A stretch of DNA of 64,000 nucleotides from CALOCY01 sp942491975. GTDB taxonomy: Bacteria > Bacteroidota > Bacteroidia > Bacteroidales > Prolixibacteraceae. This document shows positions 51,163 through 61,486 of the stretch, piece after piece. Position numbers and translations under genes: made by a program. Within the stretch, counting starts at the first letter, position 1. Each line of letters starts with the position of its first letter. The stretch lies in assembly GCA_942491975.1 (NCBI GenBank), contig CALOCY010000004.1, forward strand, positions 2,170,001 to 2,234,000, in the 5' to 3' direction. Below the pieces are notes generated by a model that had not been told where the DNA came from, did not search any database, and saw nothing but the letters and a program-made list of their open reading frames with translations.

Positions 51163-53664
51163 ATGAAAATGCTGTTTCGCAATATACTTACTCTTTGCCT
51201 CCTTTTAACTTTAAGCTTAGCGGGAAGAATTACAGTACTGTCACAAAACACCCCTGACAGCCTGCATGTCCATGCTGATCTGCCAGGCTATGCTGACAGC
51301 CTCCAAAACCTGATTAATTCATCTAAAAAGAATGAAATTCAGCAGACAAAATGGTACCTGGAGTTAATTGATTATTACTACAGTACAAATCAATTTGAAA
51401 AAACAGGCACATCAATCGAAGAGGCTGAAAATCTTTTGATGAAACAAAAAGATGCCTGTCTTAAAAACCGGTTTGAGCTGTTACAAGCAAAATATATCTA
51501 TCACGAAGAGGGCCGTAAAAACGGGGTAAAAGAGGCTCAAAGGGTTGTCGAAAATGCCCGAAAAAACAGTTGTAAGGATACCGAAGTCCTGGGATTACTA
51601 TTTTTTGCAAGTGATTACATGAAGCAGGCAAAAACCGACTCCTGCCTAAAATATATTGCACAAGCCCGTAAGATTGCAGAGAGTGAGGACGATTCCATTT
51701 TAATTCTCGAGAGCATGCTCGCTTTGGGAACCCTCTATCTTGACAATAAAAATCCAGATGAATCCCGAAAACATTTGATCTATGCAGGTGAAGCGTTTAA
51801 CCGGCATCATAAACCGGCAAAAGCAGGCAACGCTTTTTCTAAAGCAGCAGAAACTTACTCCTTTAAAGGGGTGTTTGATTCAACACTGATTTATGGCACA
51901 AAGGCTATTGCATTGTTAGAAAAATCATCGAGCTATTTTGATTTGGCCTATACTTATAACATAATTACCCCTGTTTACAGCCATAGTGGACAGTGGCATA
52001 AATTTATCGAGACCCTTTATAAAGCACTGAAAATTGCTGAAAAGTATGAATATGACAGGATTGCCTTAGTGTCATTCTTTAATATAGGAATTGCGTATGA
52101 CAACCTGGGGGTTAAAGAGAAAGCCAATGAAAATTATCAGCTATCCCTTAAAAAAGCAACAGCATTAAAAGATACCAATATTATCATCTCTTCACTCTAT
52201 TCCCTGGGGCTAAACACACTTGATAAAGATCCTGCCCAGGGTAAAGCGTACCTAAAGCGGGCATATAATACAGCTCAGGTTTTCAACAATGCCGATTTAC
52301 TGGTCAATACCGCACTGGGAATTGCTGAAATCACTTTCATGCAGGGAGATTTACAATCAACACAGTCATACTTTGACCAGGTCTATGCCTATATTGAACG
52401 CCCTGCAAATAAAGATAACATTAAGTTCACCCACATTGCTCAAATTAATCTTGCCCAGGCGGTATTGTATACAGCAACAGGTCAATTGGAAAAAGCCGTA
52501 CAACTACTAAAGGAAAACATCAAAGAGGCCAAAAAGACCAATTTTTTCATTGTTGAATATAATTCATTATATATACTTTTTAGCACATACGAGGGGGTGG
52601 GAGATTTTGAGAATGCACTTTACCGTTATCAACAGGTTAAGGCCCTTGAAGACAGTGTAAACTTTGCCTCTGCTTTAGAAAAACTGGTAACAGAAGATAT
52701 TGCCTATGAGCATGAGAAAATAGAACGTATCAGGCAACTTGAACGGGAAAAAGCTGAACTCAAACAGCAAATAAAATTGAGGAGGTCCCGCTATATTGCT
52801 GCAGGATCTGCCATTATTGCTTTTGCCCTGATTATGTTATCGCTCTCTTTATACACCATTGCCCAGGCAAGGAAGAAACGAAACGAGGGCCTCCAGGAGA
52901 GGAATCATTTGATAGGGGCACACAACAAAGAGTTGGAAGAGCTGTTTGATAAACAACAGAAACTGGCCGTCGAACTGGAGATTTCAAATGCCACCAAAGA
53001 CAAGATGTTTTCTATAATCAGTCACGACCTGATGAACTCTTTCAATGCCCTTAATGGTTATACATTGTTATTGATAGAACAACAGGAAATTGACGAAAAA
53101 GAGCGTCAATCATACTACAACCACATGCATGATTCCTCCAGGCATCTCATGACTGTAATCAAAAACCTGTTTGAATGGGCTAAAGCCCAATCGGGAGAGA
53201 TTGCATATAAACCCCAGGAAATCAACATAAATAACATCATCAATGAGTCGATAAGAATGGCTGAAATTCAGGCCAATAAAAAGGGCATTGGACTGATCAG
53301 AGAGTTCAAAGAAGATATGACGATCAATGTCGACACCATTATGATTGAACGCATCTTTTACAATCTGATTAGTAATGCCATTAAGTTTACCCCTGCAAAG
53401 GGAGAAGTGAAAATAGGGTGGGATACAGCACCGAATGAGCTTATTTGTTGGGTGAAAGATAATGGTATTGGAATGACAGCCAACGAAATTGACCTCGTTC
53501 TGAAAAATACGACCAAATCCATAAAGTTCGGAACCGAAGGTGAAACAGGCACAGGACTTGGCTTAAGTATTTGCCAGGAGTTTATAAAACAACATAACGG
53601 CCGCATGTGGATAGAGAGTGAACCGGATAGCGGGACACAATTCTACTTTAGCATTCCGCTGTAG
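51163..53664 (+). CDS. TPR-containing sensor histidine kinase
   Basis: An 833-residue kinase with a signal peptide, ~500 residues of periplasmic TPR repeats (for example YTYNIITPVYSHSGQWHKF and LVSFFNIGIAYDNLGVKE), a coiled coil, one TM segment (IAAGSAIIAFALIMLSLSLY) near residue 550, and a kinase core. The phosphorylated residue is H621 in SIISHDLMNSFNALN; ATPase boxes are NLISNAIKFT, DNGIGM and GTGLGLSICQE. No response regulator is adjacent. TPR-kinases of this type are common in Bacteroidota; the signal they sense is not known. Confidence 0.93.
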   Translation: MKMLFRNILTLCLLLTLSLAGRITVLSQNTPDSLHVHADLPGYADSLQNLINSSKKNEIQQTKWYLELIDYYYSTNQFEKTGTSIEEAENLLMKQKDACLKNRFELLQAKYIYHEEGRKNGVKEAQRVVENARKNSCKDTEVLGLLFFASDYMKQAKTDSCLKYIAQARKIAESEDDSILILESMLALGTLYLDNKNPDESRKHLIYAGEAFNRHHKPAKAGNAFSKAAETYSFKGVFDSTLIYGTKAIALLEKSSSYFDLAYTYNIITPVYSHSGQWHKFIETLYKALKIAEKYEYDRIALVSFFNIGIAYDNLGVKEKANENYQLSLKKATALKDTNIIISSLYSLGLNTLDKDPAQGKAYLKRAYNTAQVFNNADLLVNTALGIAEITFMQGDLQSTQSYFDQVYAYIERPANKDNIKFTHIAQINLAQAVLYTATGQLEKAVQLLKENIKEAKKTNFFIVEYNSLYILFSTYEGVGDFENALYRYQQVKALEDSVNFASALEKLVTEDIAYEHEKIERIRQLEREKAELKQQIKLRRSRYIAAGSAIIAFALIMLSLSLYTIAQARKKRNEGLQERNHLIGAHNKELEELFDKQQKLAVELEISNATKDKMFSIISHDLMNSFNALNGYTLLLIEQQEIDEKERQSYYNHMHDSSRHLMTVIKNLFEWAKAQSGEIAYKPQEININNIINESIRMAEIQANKKGIGLIREFKEDMTINVDTIMIERIFYNLISNAIKFTPAKGEVKIGWDTAPNELICWVKDNGIGMTANEIDLVLKNTTKSIKFGTEGETGTGLGLSICQEFIKQHNGRMWIESEPDSGTQFYFSIPL

Positions 53665-53690
53665 CAAAATATATAAAGCAAGAAAAATAC

Positions 53691-54404
53691 TTACCCTTTC
53701 AGGTAAAATTCAGCTGTTAGTTTTTTGTATTGAGGAGAGTATGCACCATTCCCCGATTCAATAATCAATTCTTCTGCAATAACCTCAACAGGTTTTAATG
53801 CGAGTTCAATCAACATGCGATGAATAGCTTTCCCCGGTTTTGAATACACACTAGTCACCCGCCTGATAAAAAATCCCACCTTTTGCCCCAATTGCATAAA
53901 TTGATCACCACGCTCTGTCGGAAGAATCACCGCTAAACATCCCCCCGGTTGCAACAGGTTTTTACTTCCGGTCAACAATGTCTCAAAAGATAATTGATCG
54001 GTATGTCGTGCCGTTGACCGGCTGATATCCGGAGCTTTCAATGCATTTTCAAAAAAAGGCGGGTTGCTGACAATCAGATCATAACTTTCTGTTGTTTTCG
54101 ACAGGTACTCCTGAAAGTAATCATGATATACAGTTATCCTTTCTGCCCAAGACGACTGTTTTACATTGTAACAGGCATCCTCAAAAGCCCCTTTATCCAC
54201 CTCCACGGCATCAACCACTGCGTCTGACCGCTGGGCTATCATCAAGGCAATGAGGCCTGTCCCTGTTCCCACATCAAGCACCCGCCGGCATCCCGACACA
54301 TCAGCCCATGCACCCAGCAATACACCATCCGTGCCTACCTTCATGGCTGCCTTTTCCTGAAAAACGGTAAATTGTTGGAATTGGAAATAGTTATTGCGTG
54401 CCAT
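53691..54404 (-). CDS. tRNA1(Val) adenine-37 N6-methyltransferase-like (TrmN6)
   Basis: A 237-residue amino-methyltransferase. The SAM motif LDVGTGTGLIALMIAQR near residue 40 and the catalytic NPPFFE (IVSNPPFFENALK) near residue 113 match TrmN6/YfiC. The start MARNNYFQFQQF is family-like, and an FTVFQEKAAMKVGTDGVLLG segment follows. It methylates A37 of tRNA-Val in E. coli; the tRNA target here is not known. Confidence 0.92.
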   Translation of the reverse strand: MARNNYFQFQQFTVFQEKAAMKVGTDGVLLGAWADVSGCRRVLDVGTGTGLIALMIAQRSDAVVDAVEVDKGAFEDACYNVKQSSWAERITVYHDYFQEYLSKTTESYDLIVSNPPFFENALKAPDISRSTARHTDQLSFETLLTGSKNLLQPGGCLAVILPTERGDQFMQLGQKVGFFIRRVTSVYSKPGKAIHRMLIELALKPVEVIAEELIIESGNGAYSPQYKKLTAEFYLKG

Positions 54405-54428
54405 ACGAAAAATAGCTCTTTGGATAAA

Positions 54429-56018
54429 CTAATCTTTCGTCATTTTCTCATTCATCTCCTCCAAAAAATCCGCTTTATCTTCTTCTGCAAAAATACGCCA
54501 ATCCAATACTCCCATTTCTCCCCACCGTTGCCATTTTCCATTCCAATAAGCAAATGCATATGTTTCACACCATTCATCCGTTTCCGGATCTTTTACATAT
54601 ACCGGCCATATTGTTCCCGGTTCAGGATCCCGGAGCGGGGCAGGAATACGGTGTATGCTTTGTTCAGTAATATCCATATAATCTCTCAAATCCTCCCGGG
54701 TCCATTCAATAAACGGTTGTATTTTTTTCATGGCCAGCGTATCTTCATGTATAATGGCCGAAAGAAAACTCAGATGAGTGTGTGCAGGAGTAGAGAGATC
54801 CAGGTATTTTTCGCCTTCTTGAATACGTTTCCATATCACATTAAATTCTTCAATCGCTTTAGCTTCAATATCAGTAATGGGATCCGTCAAAAATTTGTCC
54901 CTCATTTTCTCTTTCCATTCTACCAAAAATTGTTTCCAATAAACAATTTTTTCTTCTTCAATATCCGGTAGTTTTTTTACAAATTGTTTTAGCTCTTTAA
55001 AAAATCGTTCAGGTTCATCGGCAAACGGGGCATGTCCTGATTCCTCAAATACAATCATTTTAGACGAAGGATGATTAGCCTGAAGCATCCGGGGTTTTTG
55101 TTCTCCCCATGTCAAATCCCATTTTGATTCCATAATCAGCGTCGGTATAGGACATTCATTAAACGCTCCGTCAAGATTCATCTTGTCGACATCCCGATTC
55201 ATGATGCTATTAAAACCTTTGTCGTGCTCCCACTCGTATAGCAATCCAAAGGCAAGTTCTTCCAGTGTTGGTTTATAATAATCCTGCCTCTTCCAAAAAC
55301 CATTGAGGTAGTAATTATAAAACAACAGATCAGTTGCTTTCTCCCGCGACCACCCCCTCTTTTTCATTTGATCCTTTATTTCCCGATTAATACCGTTCAT
55401 TTTTTTCTGTTCTTCATCTGATATAAAATCATATTCACGATATCCCATATCTTTCCCTAATATTCCTGTGGATGCTGTAGTAAGCACAAGCCCTGCTGTA
55501 TATTCAGGATATTTCATCATATAGCGCTGTGCCAAATAGCCACCGTATGACCAACCCAATACCACCCACTTGTCAATATTTAGTGACTGCCGGAGCTTAT
55601 CTAAATCTTCCACCGCCTGTGCTACCGTATAACCCTCTCCCGGTTTATAATCAGACAACCCACAGCCCCGTTGATCGTAATAGATCATCCGTGCAAACTT
55701 AGCCGCTTCAGAAAAATGCGGATGAAAACCATGATGCGTACCACCGGGCCCTCCATGTAAAACGACTATAGGCATTCCTTCACCCTCTTCTTCCACATAC
55801 AATTCACAATCACCTATATTTATACGTTTTTTATCCAATTCCAACCGGTCACACCAGCGTGGAAAATGAGGAATTACTGTATGAAGCGAATCTTCCAGGT
55901 GTACAATTTGATCCAATACGGTTTCCCTGTTTGCCCTTGGCTCATTTTTATTTACACAAGCCCATACCAGGGATAAAAAGAGTAATACACTAATTTGAAG
56001 GTAAGTGATTTTTTTCAT
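54429..56018 (-). CDS. alpha/beta hydrolase lipoprotein, proline iminopeptidase-like
   Basis: A 529-residue lipoprotein. The lipobox is SLVWAC, giving lipid attachment at residue ~21. The alpha/beta hydrolase core has VLHGGPGG, the nucleophile GWSYGG near residue 182, and the catalytic His in EESGHAPFADEP. That is the prolyl aminopeptidase family pattern. After it comes a ~190-residue helical plus NTF2-like tail (FAYWNGKWQRWGEMGVLDW). Such tails may bind a product or a partner. The enzyme acts in the periplasm or at the surface. Confidence 0.88.
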   Translation of the reverse strand: MKKITYLQISVLLFLSLVWACVNKNEPRANRETVLDQIVHLEDSLHTVIPHFPRWCDRLELDKKRINIGDCELYVEEEGEGMPIVVLHGGPGGTHHGFHPHFSEAAKFARMIYYDQRGCGLSDYKPGEGYTVAQAVEDLDKLRQSLNIDKWVVLGWSYGGYLAQRYMMKYPEYTAGLVLTTASTGILGKDMGYREYDFISDEEQKKMNGINREIKDQMKKRGWSREKATDLLFYNYYLNGFWKRQDYYKPTLEELAFGLLYEWEHDKGFNSIMNRDVDKMNLDGAFNECPIPTLIMESKWDLTWGEQKPRMLQANHPSSKMIVFEESGHAPFADEPERFFKELKQFVKKLPDIEEEKIVYWKQFLVEWKEKMRDKFLTDPITDIEAKAIEEFNVIWKRIQEGEKYLDLSTPAHTHLSFLSAIIHEDTLAMKKIQPFIEWTREDLRDYMDITEQSIHRIPAPLRDPEPGTIWPVYVKDPETDEWCETYAFAYWNGKWQRWGEMGVLDWRIFAEEDKADFLEEMNEKMTKD

Positions 56019-56203
56019 CGGTTTAGTTTTTTTTAATAATTATACTACTGTTTCCTTATGATAGTTATAGACAGCTAAAAAATGGAAGGGTTGCATTCTT
56101 TATAAACAAAACAATAATACATCCATTAAATAAAACGAATGTGTGAGGAATAAAAGAACTAAAATGTACTGAATTGTCGAATTCGTGTATTGAATTGTAA
56201 TTC

Positions 56204-56857
56204 TCATCCCAATATCACCCCGTCTTTAATGGTCAATATCCGGTCTGATTTATGGGCAAACGATTTTTCGTGGGTAACAATAACCACGGTATGCCCAAAC
56301 TGGTCGCGTAGTTGGAAGAGAAGATCATGCAGTTCTTCCCTGTTTTTTGAGTCGAGGTTCCCCGATGGCTCATCGGCAAAGACCACCGATGGCTGGTTGA
56401 TGAGTGCACGTGCCACAGCCACCCGTTGCTTTTCCCCTCCCGAAAGCTCGGAAGGTTTATGTTCGAGCCGTTCGGCAAGCCCCAACAGTTGTAACAACTC
56501 TTTGGCACGCTTTTCGGCTTTACGTTTTGGTTCTTTGGCCAAAAAAGCGGGGATACAGACGTTTTCAAGTGCTGTAAATTCGGGTAGTAAGTGGTGAAAC
56601 TGAAAAACAAATCCTATTTCCTGGTTCCGAAAGCGGGATAGTTTTTTTTCATTCATCGTCCCCACATCTGTATTGTTGATACGGATAACCCCGTGATCGG
56701 GACGTGAAAGTGTCCCCATAATTTGCAGCAGTGTTGTTTTTCCTGCACCACTAGCCCCCACAATAGAGACTATTTCCCCCTTTTTAATGTGCAGGTTAAT
56801 CCCTTTTAACACGTGAAGGTTGCCAAACGATTTTTCTATTTGTTCTGCTACAATCAT
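56204..56857 (-). CDS. lolD: LolD-type ABC transporter ATPase
   Basis: A 217-residue ABC ATPase. Walker A GASGAGKTT is near residue 37; the signature LSGGEKQRVAVARAL and Walker B VVFADEPSGNLDS follow. The sequence fits LolD, which powers lipoprotein release from the inner membrane; MacB-like relatives are possible. The LolC/E permease gene is not in view, so it is encoded elsewhere. It lies 14 bases after the CaCA exchanger stop on the same strand. Confidence 0.9.
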   Translation of the reverse strand: MIVAEQIEKSFGNLHVLKGINLHIKKGEIVSIVGASGAGKTTLLQIMGTLSRPDHGVIRINNTDVGTMNEKKLSRFRNQEIGFVFQFHHLLPEFTALENVCIPAFLAKEPKRKAEKRAKELLQLLGLAERLEHKPSELSGGEKQRVAVARALINQPSVVFADEPSGNLDSKNREELHDLLFQLRDQFGHTVVIVTHEKSFAHKSDRILTIKDGVILG

Positions 56858-56871
56858 TTTTCAGGGTTTAT

Positions 56872-57906
56872 TTACAACAAAAAAATTTCACTTACAACAT
56901 AGACCACATAAATTGCAATCAAAAACAGCCCTGTTCGCGGTCCTACTTTCCATCGGGTAAACAACAACAGCAGTAATAATACAATCACTGATATAAACAG
57001 CATCAACGAAGATATAAGCAGGTTTCCTTCAGCTTTTACCACATCTCCATTCAGTACCATATATGTAAAAAACGGTATTCCCAACCCGATAAGTATATCA
57101 AATATATTTGAGCCAATAGCATTGCTTACAGCCATTTCACCCCTTCCCTGCCGGGCAACAATCAACGATGAAAAGAGATCGGGAACGGACGTTCCGACAG
57201 CCAAAACCGTAAGGCCTATAATCATTTCGGGAATATTTAATATCACCGATATCCCAATAGCCGTTTCAACCAATATCCAACTCAATGCAGCAATTATAAC
57301 AATTGACATCAGGAATACCCCATAATAGTACCGGGCAGGAGGCATTACTATGGCAAAGAGCTTATCTACCGGCCTTGAAAACTTATCTAAAAGCGTTTTC
57401 TGATCATCTTCTTCAACAGGTGTAGTTTTATCGGCATAGGGCAGTATTTTTCTCCATTTAACCACTGCAATCACATAAATCAGGTATACACTAATAAATA
57501 CTATCGCTTCGGTAATGGTAAATACACCATCATAAAGTGCCCAAAGCAATAACCCGACAGCTATGATGTAGAATATAATGTCCCGTACAACGGGTTGCCA
57601 AACCAATACGGTTTTTTTAACAATAGCAACAACCCCAACAATAACCAACAGATTGAATAGCGCCGACCCTACAATACTTCCGATGCCAATAACCTGATGG
57701 TCACCTGGTTTTATAACCGAAAACAGTACAACAAAAAACTCAGGTGCACTCGACCCCACTGCCATAAGTGTTGCTCCGGCAGCATCAGACGACATTTTCA
57801 GGTCTTTTGATATACGGTCAAGTGAAATTACAAAGTAGTTGTCTACAATTCTGGCAAGAAACAGAAAACTCATCAACATAGCCAGAATAAGAAGAAGTAT
57901 TTCCAT
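56872..57906 (-). CDS. sodium/calcium exchanger (CaCA, YrbG-like)
   Basis: A 344-residue membrane exchanger with about ten TM segments. The two inverted alpha repeats are MAVGSSAPEFFVVLFSVI near residue 48 and AVGTSVPDLFSSLIVARQ near residue 235, each with the conserved GS/T-S-x-P-[ED] ion site. The central acidic loop (DKTTPVEEDDQKTLLDK) faces the cytoplasm. It exports Ca2+ in exchange for Na+ or H+. It shares a transcript with the LolD-type ATPase. Confidence 0.93.
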   Translation of the reverse strand: MEILLLILAMLMSFLFLARIVDNYFVISLDRISKDLKMSSDAAGATLMAVGSSAPEFFVVLFSVIKPGDHQVIGIGSIVGSALFNLLVIVGVVAIVKKTVLVWQPVVRDIIFYIIAVGLLLWALYDGVFTITEAIVFISVYLIYVIAVVKWRKILPYADKTTPVEEDDQKTLLDKFSRPVDKLFAIVMPPARYYYGVFLMSIVIIAALSWILVETAIGISVILNIPEMIIGLTVLAVGTSVPDLFSSLIVARQGRGEMAVSNAIGSNIFDILIGLGIPFFTYMVLNGDVVKAEGNLLISSLMLFISVIVLLLLLLFTRWKVGPRTGLFLIAIYVVYVVSEIFLL

Positions 57907-57979
57907 AGCAACCCGCGTTCGGTTTTTAATCCATTATGAATACTTACAGGGCAACAAATAATTGAACCAATGAATCATA

Positions 57980-58255
57980 TCAATCTTCAATGTTTTTATT
58001 GATATTGTTTTGAATATCCCTGCTTGTCTCTTTCATGTCTGAAGAGATTTCGTCGAACTCTTTTTTGATTCCCCCGGTACTTTCATCCAGCTCTTTTTTT
58101 ATCTCACTTGTCGCTTTTTTAAACTCCCGCACGCCTTTCCCCAGTAACCTTGCAATATCGGGTATGGCTTTTGAGCCAAATAACAACAGCGCAATAGCAA
58201 ATACAAAAAAGATCTCTCCTCCACTGATAAATAAAAAAACAGCTATTTTCCCCAT
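57980..58255 (-). CDS. tatA: TatA/E-type twin-arginine translocase subunit
   Basis: A ~91-residue protein: an N-terminal TM helix (GGEIFFVFAIALLLFG), the conserved hinge FGSKAIPDIARLLGKGVREF, and an acidic amphipathic and coiled tail. This is the TatA pore-forming subunit of folded-protein export. The start at MGKIAVFLF fits best; the frame is open six codons further. tatB and tatC are not nearby. It follows secDF across a terminator on the same strand. Confidence 0.9.
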   Translation of the reverse strand: MGKIAVFLFISGGEIFFVFAIALLLFGSKAIPDIARLLGKGVREFKKATSEIKKELDESTGGIKKEFDEISSDMKETSRDIQNNINKNIED

Positions 58256-58294
58256 TGCAATACTTTTTATCAAACAGGCTATGAAAGTACAAAA

Positions 58295-58325
58295 AACCCC
58301 TGACCTTTAAAAAAGGACAGGGGTT
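58295..58325 (-). terminator. terminator after secDF
   Basis: AACCCCTG-x-CCTTT pairs with AAAGG-x-CAGGGGTT, 20 bases past the secDF stop and ahead of tatA. Confidence 0.75.
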
Positions 58326-58345
58326 ATCAGGCATTATATTTTTAT

Positions 58346-61300
58346 TTATTTCTTTTTCCCTTTACGTTTCTCTACTGCTTTGGCTACCCTTAGTTTGGTG
58401 TCATAAGCAATAGGCGAAGCAATAAACAGCGACGAGTATGTACCTACAACAACCCCTACTAACAGGGCAAATACAAATCCTTTGATGGATGTGCCACCAA
58501 AAATAAAGATGGCCAGCAACACAACAAACGTAGAGAGTGATGTACTGAACGTACGGCGAAGTGTACTGTTCAGTGCCGAGTCTACAATTTCTCCACGGTC
58601 ACGTTTCGGATAGAGGCCAATGTATTCACGAATACGGTCAAATACAACCACCGTATCGTTGATGGAGTAACCCAACACCGTAAGTATAGCCGCAATAAAT
58701 GCCTGGTCAAGCTCAAGCGAGAAGGGCAGGAATCCATACGCAATAGAGAAAATCCCCAATACAATAATGGTATCATGCGCCAAGGCAGCAAGGGCTCCCA
58801 ACCCGTATTGCCAGTTGCGGAAACGCAGTACTACATACAGGAATATGATAAGCAGTGCAATCGTAATGGAAATCACGGCATCTTTCTTAATATCATCGGA
58901 GATTGTAGGCCCTACTTTGGTTGCCTGCATCCTGTAATCCGTAAGGAATTGTGCTTTGCTTACACCTTCCTTAAGCATGGGCTTTAATCCTTCGTACAGC
59001 AATGTTTCAACTTCATTGTCGACTTCTGCACTCAGGTCTTCCACACGGTAATCTGTTGTGATACGAACCTGATTATCGCCACCAAATGTTTTTACTTCAG
59101 GTGCATTTCCATACACTTCAGCTAAGCTTTGGCGAACATCTTCTACCTTCACATCGTTTTCAAAGCGCACTACAAATGTCCTACCCCCTTTAAAGTCTAT
59201 ACTGTAGTCAAACCCACGCACAGCGAATGATGCAATAGAAACAACAATAGCGATGGTAGAGATCACATAAAATACTTTACGTTTATTCAGAAATTTAATG
59301 TTGGCCAGACGCAACAGGTTTTCTGTGATTTTCGATGTAAAAGTTATCTTTTTGTTGGCTCCCAGACGGCGTTCAAATACCAGGCGCGTAATAAATATGG
59401 CACTGAATAGTGATGTGAGGATACCAATAATCAACGTGGTTGCAAAACCTTTGATAGGACCTGAACCAAACAGGTAAAGCACAACACCTGTTAAAAGTGT
59501 CGTTACCTGACCATCGATAATTGCAGAGTAAGCATTTTTATACCCGTCGGCAATAGCCAGGCGTAATCCTTTACCGGCGCGAACTTCTTCCTGAACACGC
59601 TCATAGATAAGCACATTGGCATCGACCGACATACCTATGGTAAGTACAATACCGGCAATACCCGGAAGGGTGAGCACAGCACCTAACGATGCCAGTACGC
59701 CAATAATAAAGAACATATTGGCCATCAGCGCCAGATTGGCCACATAGCCGGCACCACTGTAGAAGAACATCATGTAAATCAATACCAACGAAAAAGCAAT
59801 GGCAAATGACCAAAGCCCTGAGTTGACTGCTTCCTGTCCCAATGAAGGCCCTACCGTATCTTCCTGGATAATACGTGCTGGGGCAGGCATTTTACCTGAT
59901 TTTAAAATGTTCGCAAGGTCTTTCGCTTCGTTTACGGTAAAGTTTCCTGTAATCTGGGTACGCCCGCCGGAAATTTCATTTTGAACAGTAGGAAATGATT
60001 GCACATAATTATCCAACACAATCGCTACCGATTTGCCAATGTTTTCTTTGGTCATGCGTGCCCATATTTTTGCACCTTCGGGATTCATGGCCATCGTTAC
60101 TTCCGATGAAGCCTGGTTTTGTCCAAACTCCTGGCGTGCATCAACCACCACATCACCGGTAAGCGGTGCACGGCCATCACGGTTGGTTACTTTAATGGCA
60201 ATCAACTGGTATAGGCTTTCTGCTTCGTCAAACGGTTTTGCCGTCCATGCCAGTTTTAGGTTCCGGGGCAGAATCGAACGTACCTGGTTCATTCTCAGGT
60301 AAGCATTTACCTTTGCCGTATCTTTAAAATGTGCAAACCCGACAACCGGCCCCCCTAATGGTTGTCCCGAACGGTTCGTATTTGGGGTAAGTACCGCCCA
60401 TAACGGGTAGTTCTTTCTAAAGTTTTCAAGACCGGCATCAACAGCTGTCGAATCCCCTTCAGTATCCTGAGCCATTAGTGCTTCCAATGAATCTTCATCT
60501 TTCTCTTCTTCTGCCCCTTCTTCAACCACTTCTTCCGGTTGTTCCGTTTCAACTACAGGCTCTTCTTCGATTTGCATTTCGCGAATACGTTCATTGGCCT
60601 GTGCAAAAAACGGACTCACTTCTTTATTTTCATAAGTTTCCCAGAATTCCAATTGAGCCGTTCCCTGCAACAGCTTACGAACACGTTCTGCTTCTTTTAC
60701 ACCGGGAAGTTCTACCAAAATACGCCCTTTGGTTTGCAACTGCTGAATGTTAGGCTGTGCTACCCCAAAGCGGTCAATCCGGGCACGCAGGATATTAAAT
60801 GCATTGTCAATAGCCCCGTCGGTCTCTTCACGGATAACATTTAACACATCTGCATTGGTCGAATTGAAGTTGACTTTATCTTTCAACTCCAATGTCCCAA
60901 AAATAGCTGCCAGGCGTGCGTTGGGATCAACTTGTTCAAACGACTCACCAAACAGGGTAACAAAATCTTTCTGGCTGTTACGCTGTGCCTGCTGTGCCAT
61001 TACCAACGCAGCATTAAACGTTGAGTCTTTGCTGTAATTCGACATGGCTTTAATCAAATCAACAACAGCAATCTCCAACGTAACGTTCATCCCTCCCTGA
61101 AGGTCCAACCCCAGGTTCATCTCTAGTCCCTGTACATCTTTGTAGGTGTACTCTTTCAACCCAAACAAGAAACTGTAAACAGTTTCACCTGAAACGGAAT
61201 CCAAATAAAACTGCTCTTTTTTAGGATCGCCCTGAGCATACTCAACGGCATCTTTTCTAACTTTTCTTGCAAAGTAAGTAAAGGTTAACTGGTATACACA

Positions 61301-61351
61301 TACCAAGGCCAGTGCTATTGCAAAAAGCCTTATTGCTCCTTTGTTCTGCAT
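58346..61351 (-). CDS. secDF: fused protein translocase subunit SecDF
   Basis: A 1001-residue fusion of SecD and SecF that uses proton motive force to draw secreted proteins out. SecD signatures are LGLDLQGGMNVTLEIAV near residue 80 and GMSVDANVLIYERVQEE near residue 580. SecF follows with YSIDFKGGRTFVVRF near residue 710 and YSINDTVVVFDRIRE near residue 895. Residues ~250-300 carry an acidic, proline-free insertion (EEPVVETEQPEEVVEEG) typical of Bacteroidota. The fusion is the usual form in this phylum. Confidence 0.97.
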   Translation of the reverse strand: MQNKGAIRLFAIALALVCVYQLTFTYFARKVRKDAVEYAQGDPKKEQFYLDSVSGETVYSFLFGLKEYTYKDVQGLEMNLGLDLQGGMNVTLEIAVVDLIKAMSNYSKDSTFNAALVMAQQAQRNSQKDFVTLFGESFEQVDPNARLAAIFGTLELKDKVNFNSTNADVLNVIREETDGAIDNAFNILRARIDRFGVAQPNIQQLQTKGRILVELPGVKEAERVRKLLQGTAQLEFWETYENKEVSPFFAQANERIREMQIEEEPVVETEQPEEVVEEGAEEEKDEDSLEALMAQDTEGDSTAVDAGLENFRKNYPLWAVLTPNTNRSGQPLGGPVVGFAHFKDTAKVNAYLRMNQVRSILPRNLKLAWTAKPFDEAESLYQLIAIKVTNRDGRAPLTGDVVVDARQEFGQNQASSEVTMAMNPEGAKIWARMTKENIGKSVAIVLDNYVQSFPTVQNEISGGRTQITGNFTVNEAKDLANILKSGKMPAPARIIQEDTVGPSLGQEAVNSGLWSFAIAFSLVLIYMMFFYSGAGYVANLALMANMFFIIGVLASLGAVLTLPGIAGIVLTIGMSVDANVLIYERVQEEVRAGKGLRLAIADGYKNAYSAIIDGQVTTLLTGVVLYLFGSGPIKGFATTLIIGILTSLFSAIFITRLVFERRLGANKKITFTSKITENLLRLANIKFLNKRKVFYVISTIAIVVSIASFAVRGFDYSIDFKGGRTFVVRFENDVKVEDVRQSLAEVYGNAPEVKTFGGDNQVRITTDYRVEDLSAEVDNEVETLLYEGLKPMLKEGVSKAQFLTDYRMQATKVGPTISDDIKKDAVISITIALLIIFLYVVLRFRNWQYGLGALAALAHDTIIVLGIFSIAYGFLPFSLELDQAFIAAILTVLGYSINDTVVVFDRIREYIGLYPKRDRGEIVDSALNSTLRRTFSTSLSTFVVLLAIFIFGGTSIKGFVFALLVGVVVGTYSSLFIASPIAYDTKLRVAKAVEKRKGKKK

Positions 61352-61486
61352 AATCTTTTAATTTAAGTGTTTATTTTTTGTCTGTTTTTTTCTTACGAAA
61401 ATAGTGTGGCAGTATCTGCTGTAAAAACAACAATTCGCCCATCGGTAATATAAACCGATGTAAAACAATCTGTAAAGAGATGGGTG

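Noticed and set aside
54372..54971. 199-codon plus-strand frame
   Set aside because: It is antisense to the alpha/beta hydrolase gene, which has clear motifs and a lipobox; the frame is a shadow.
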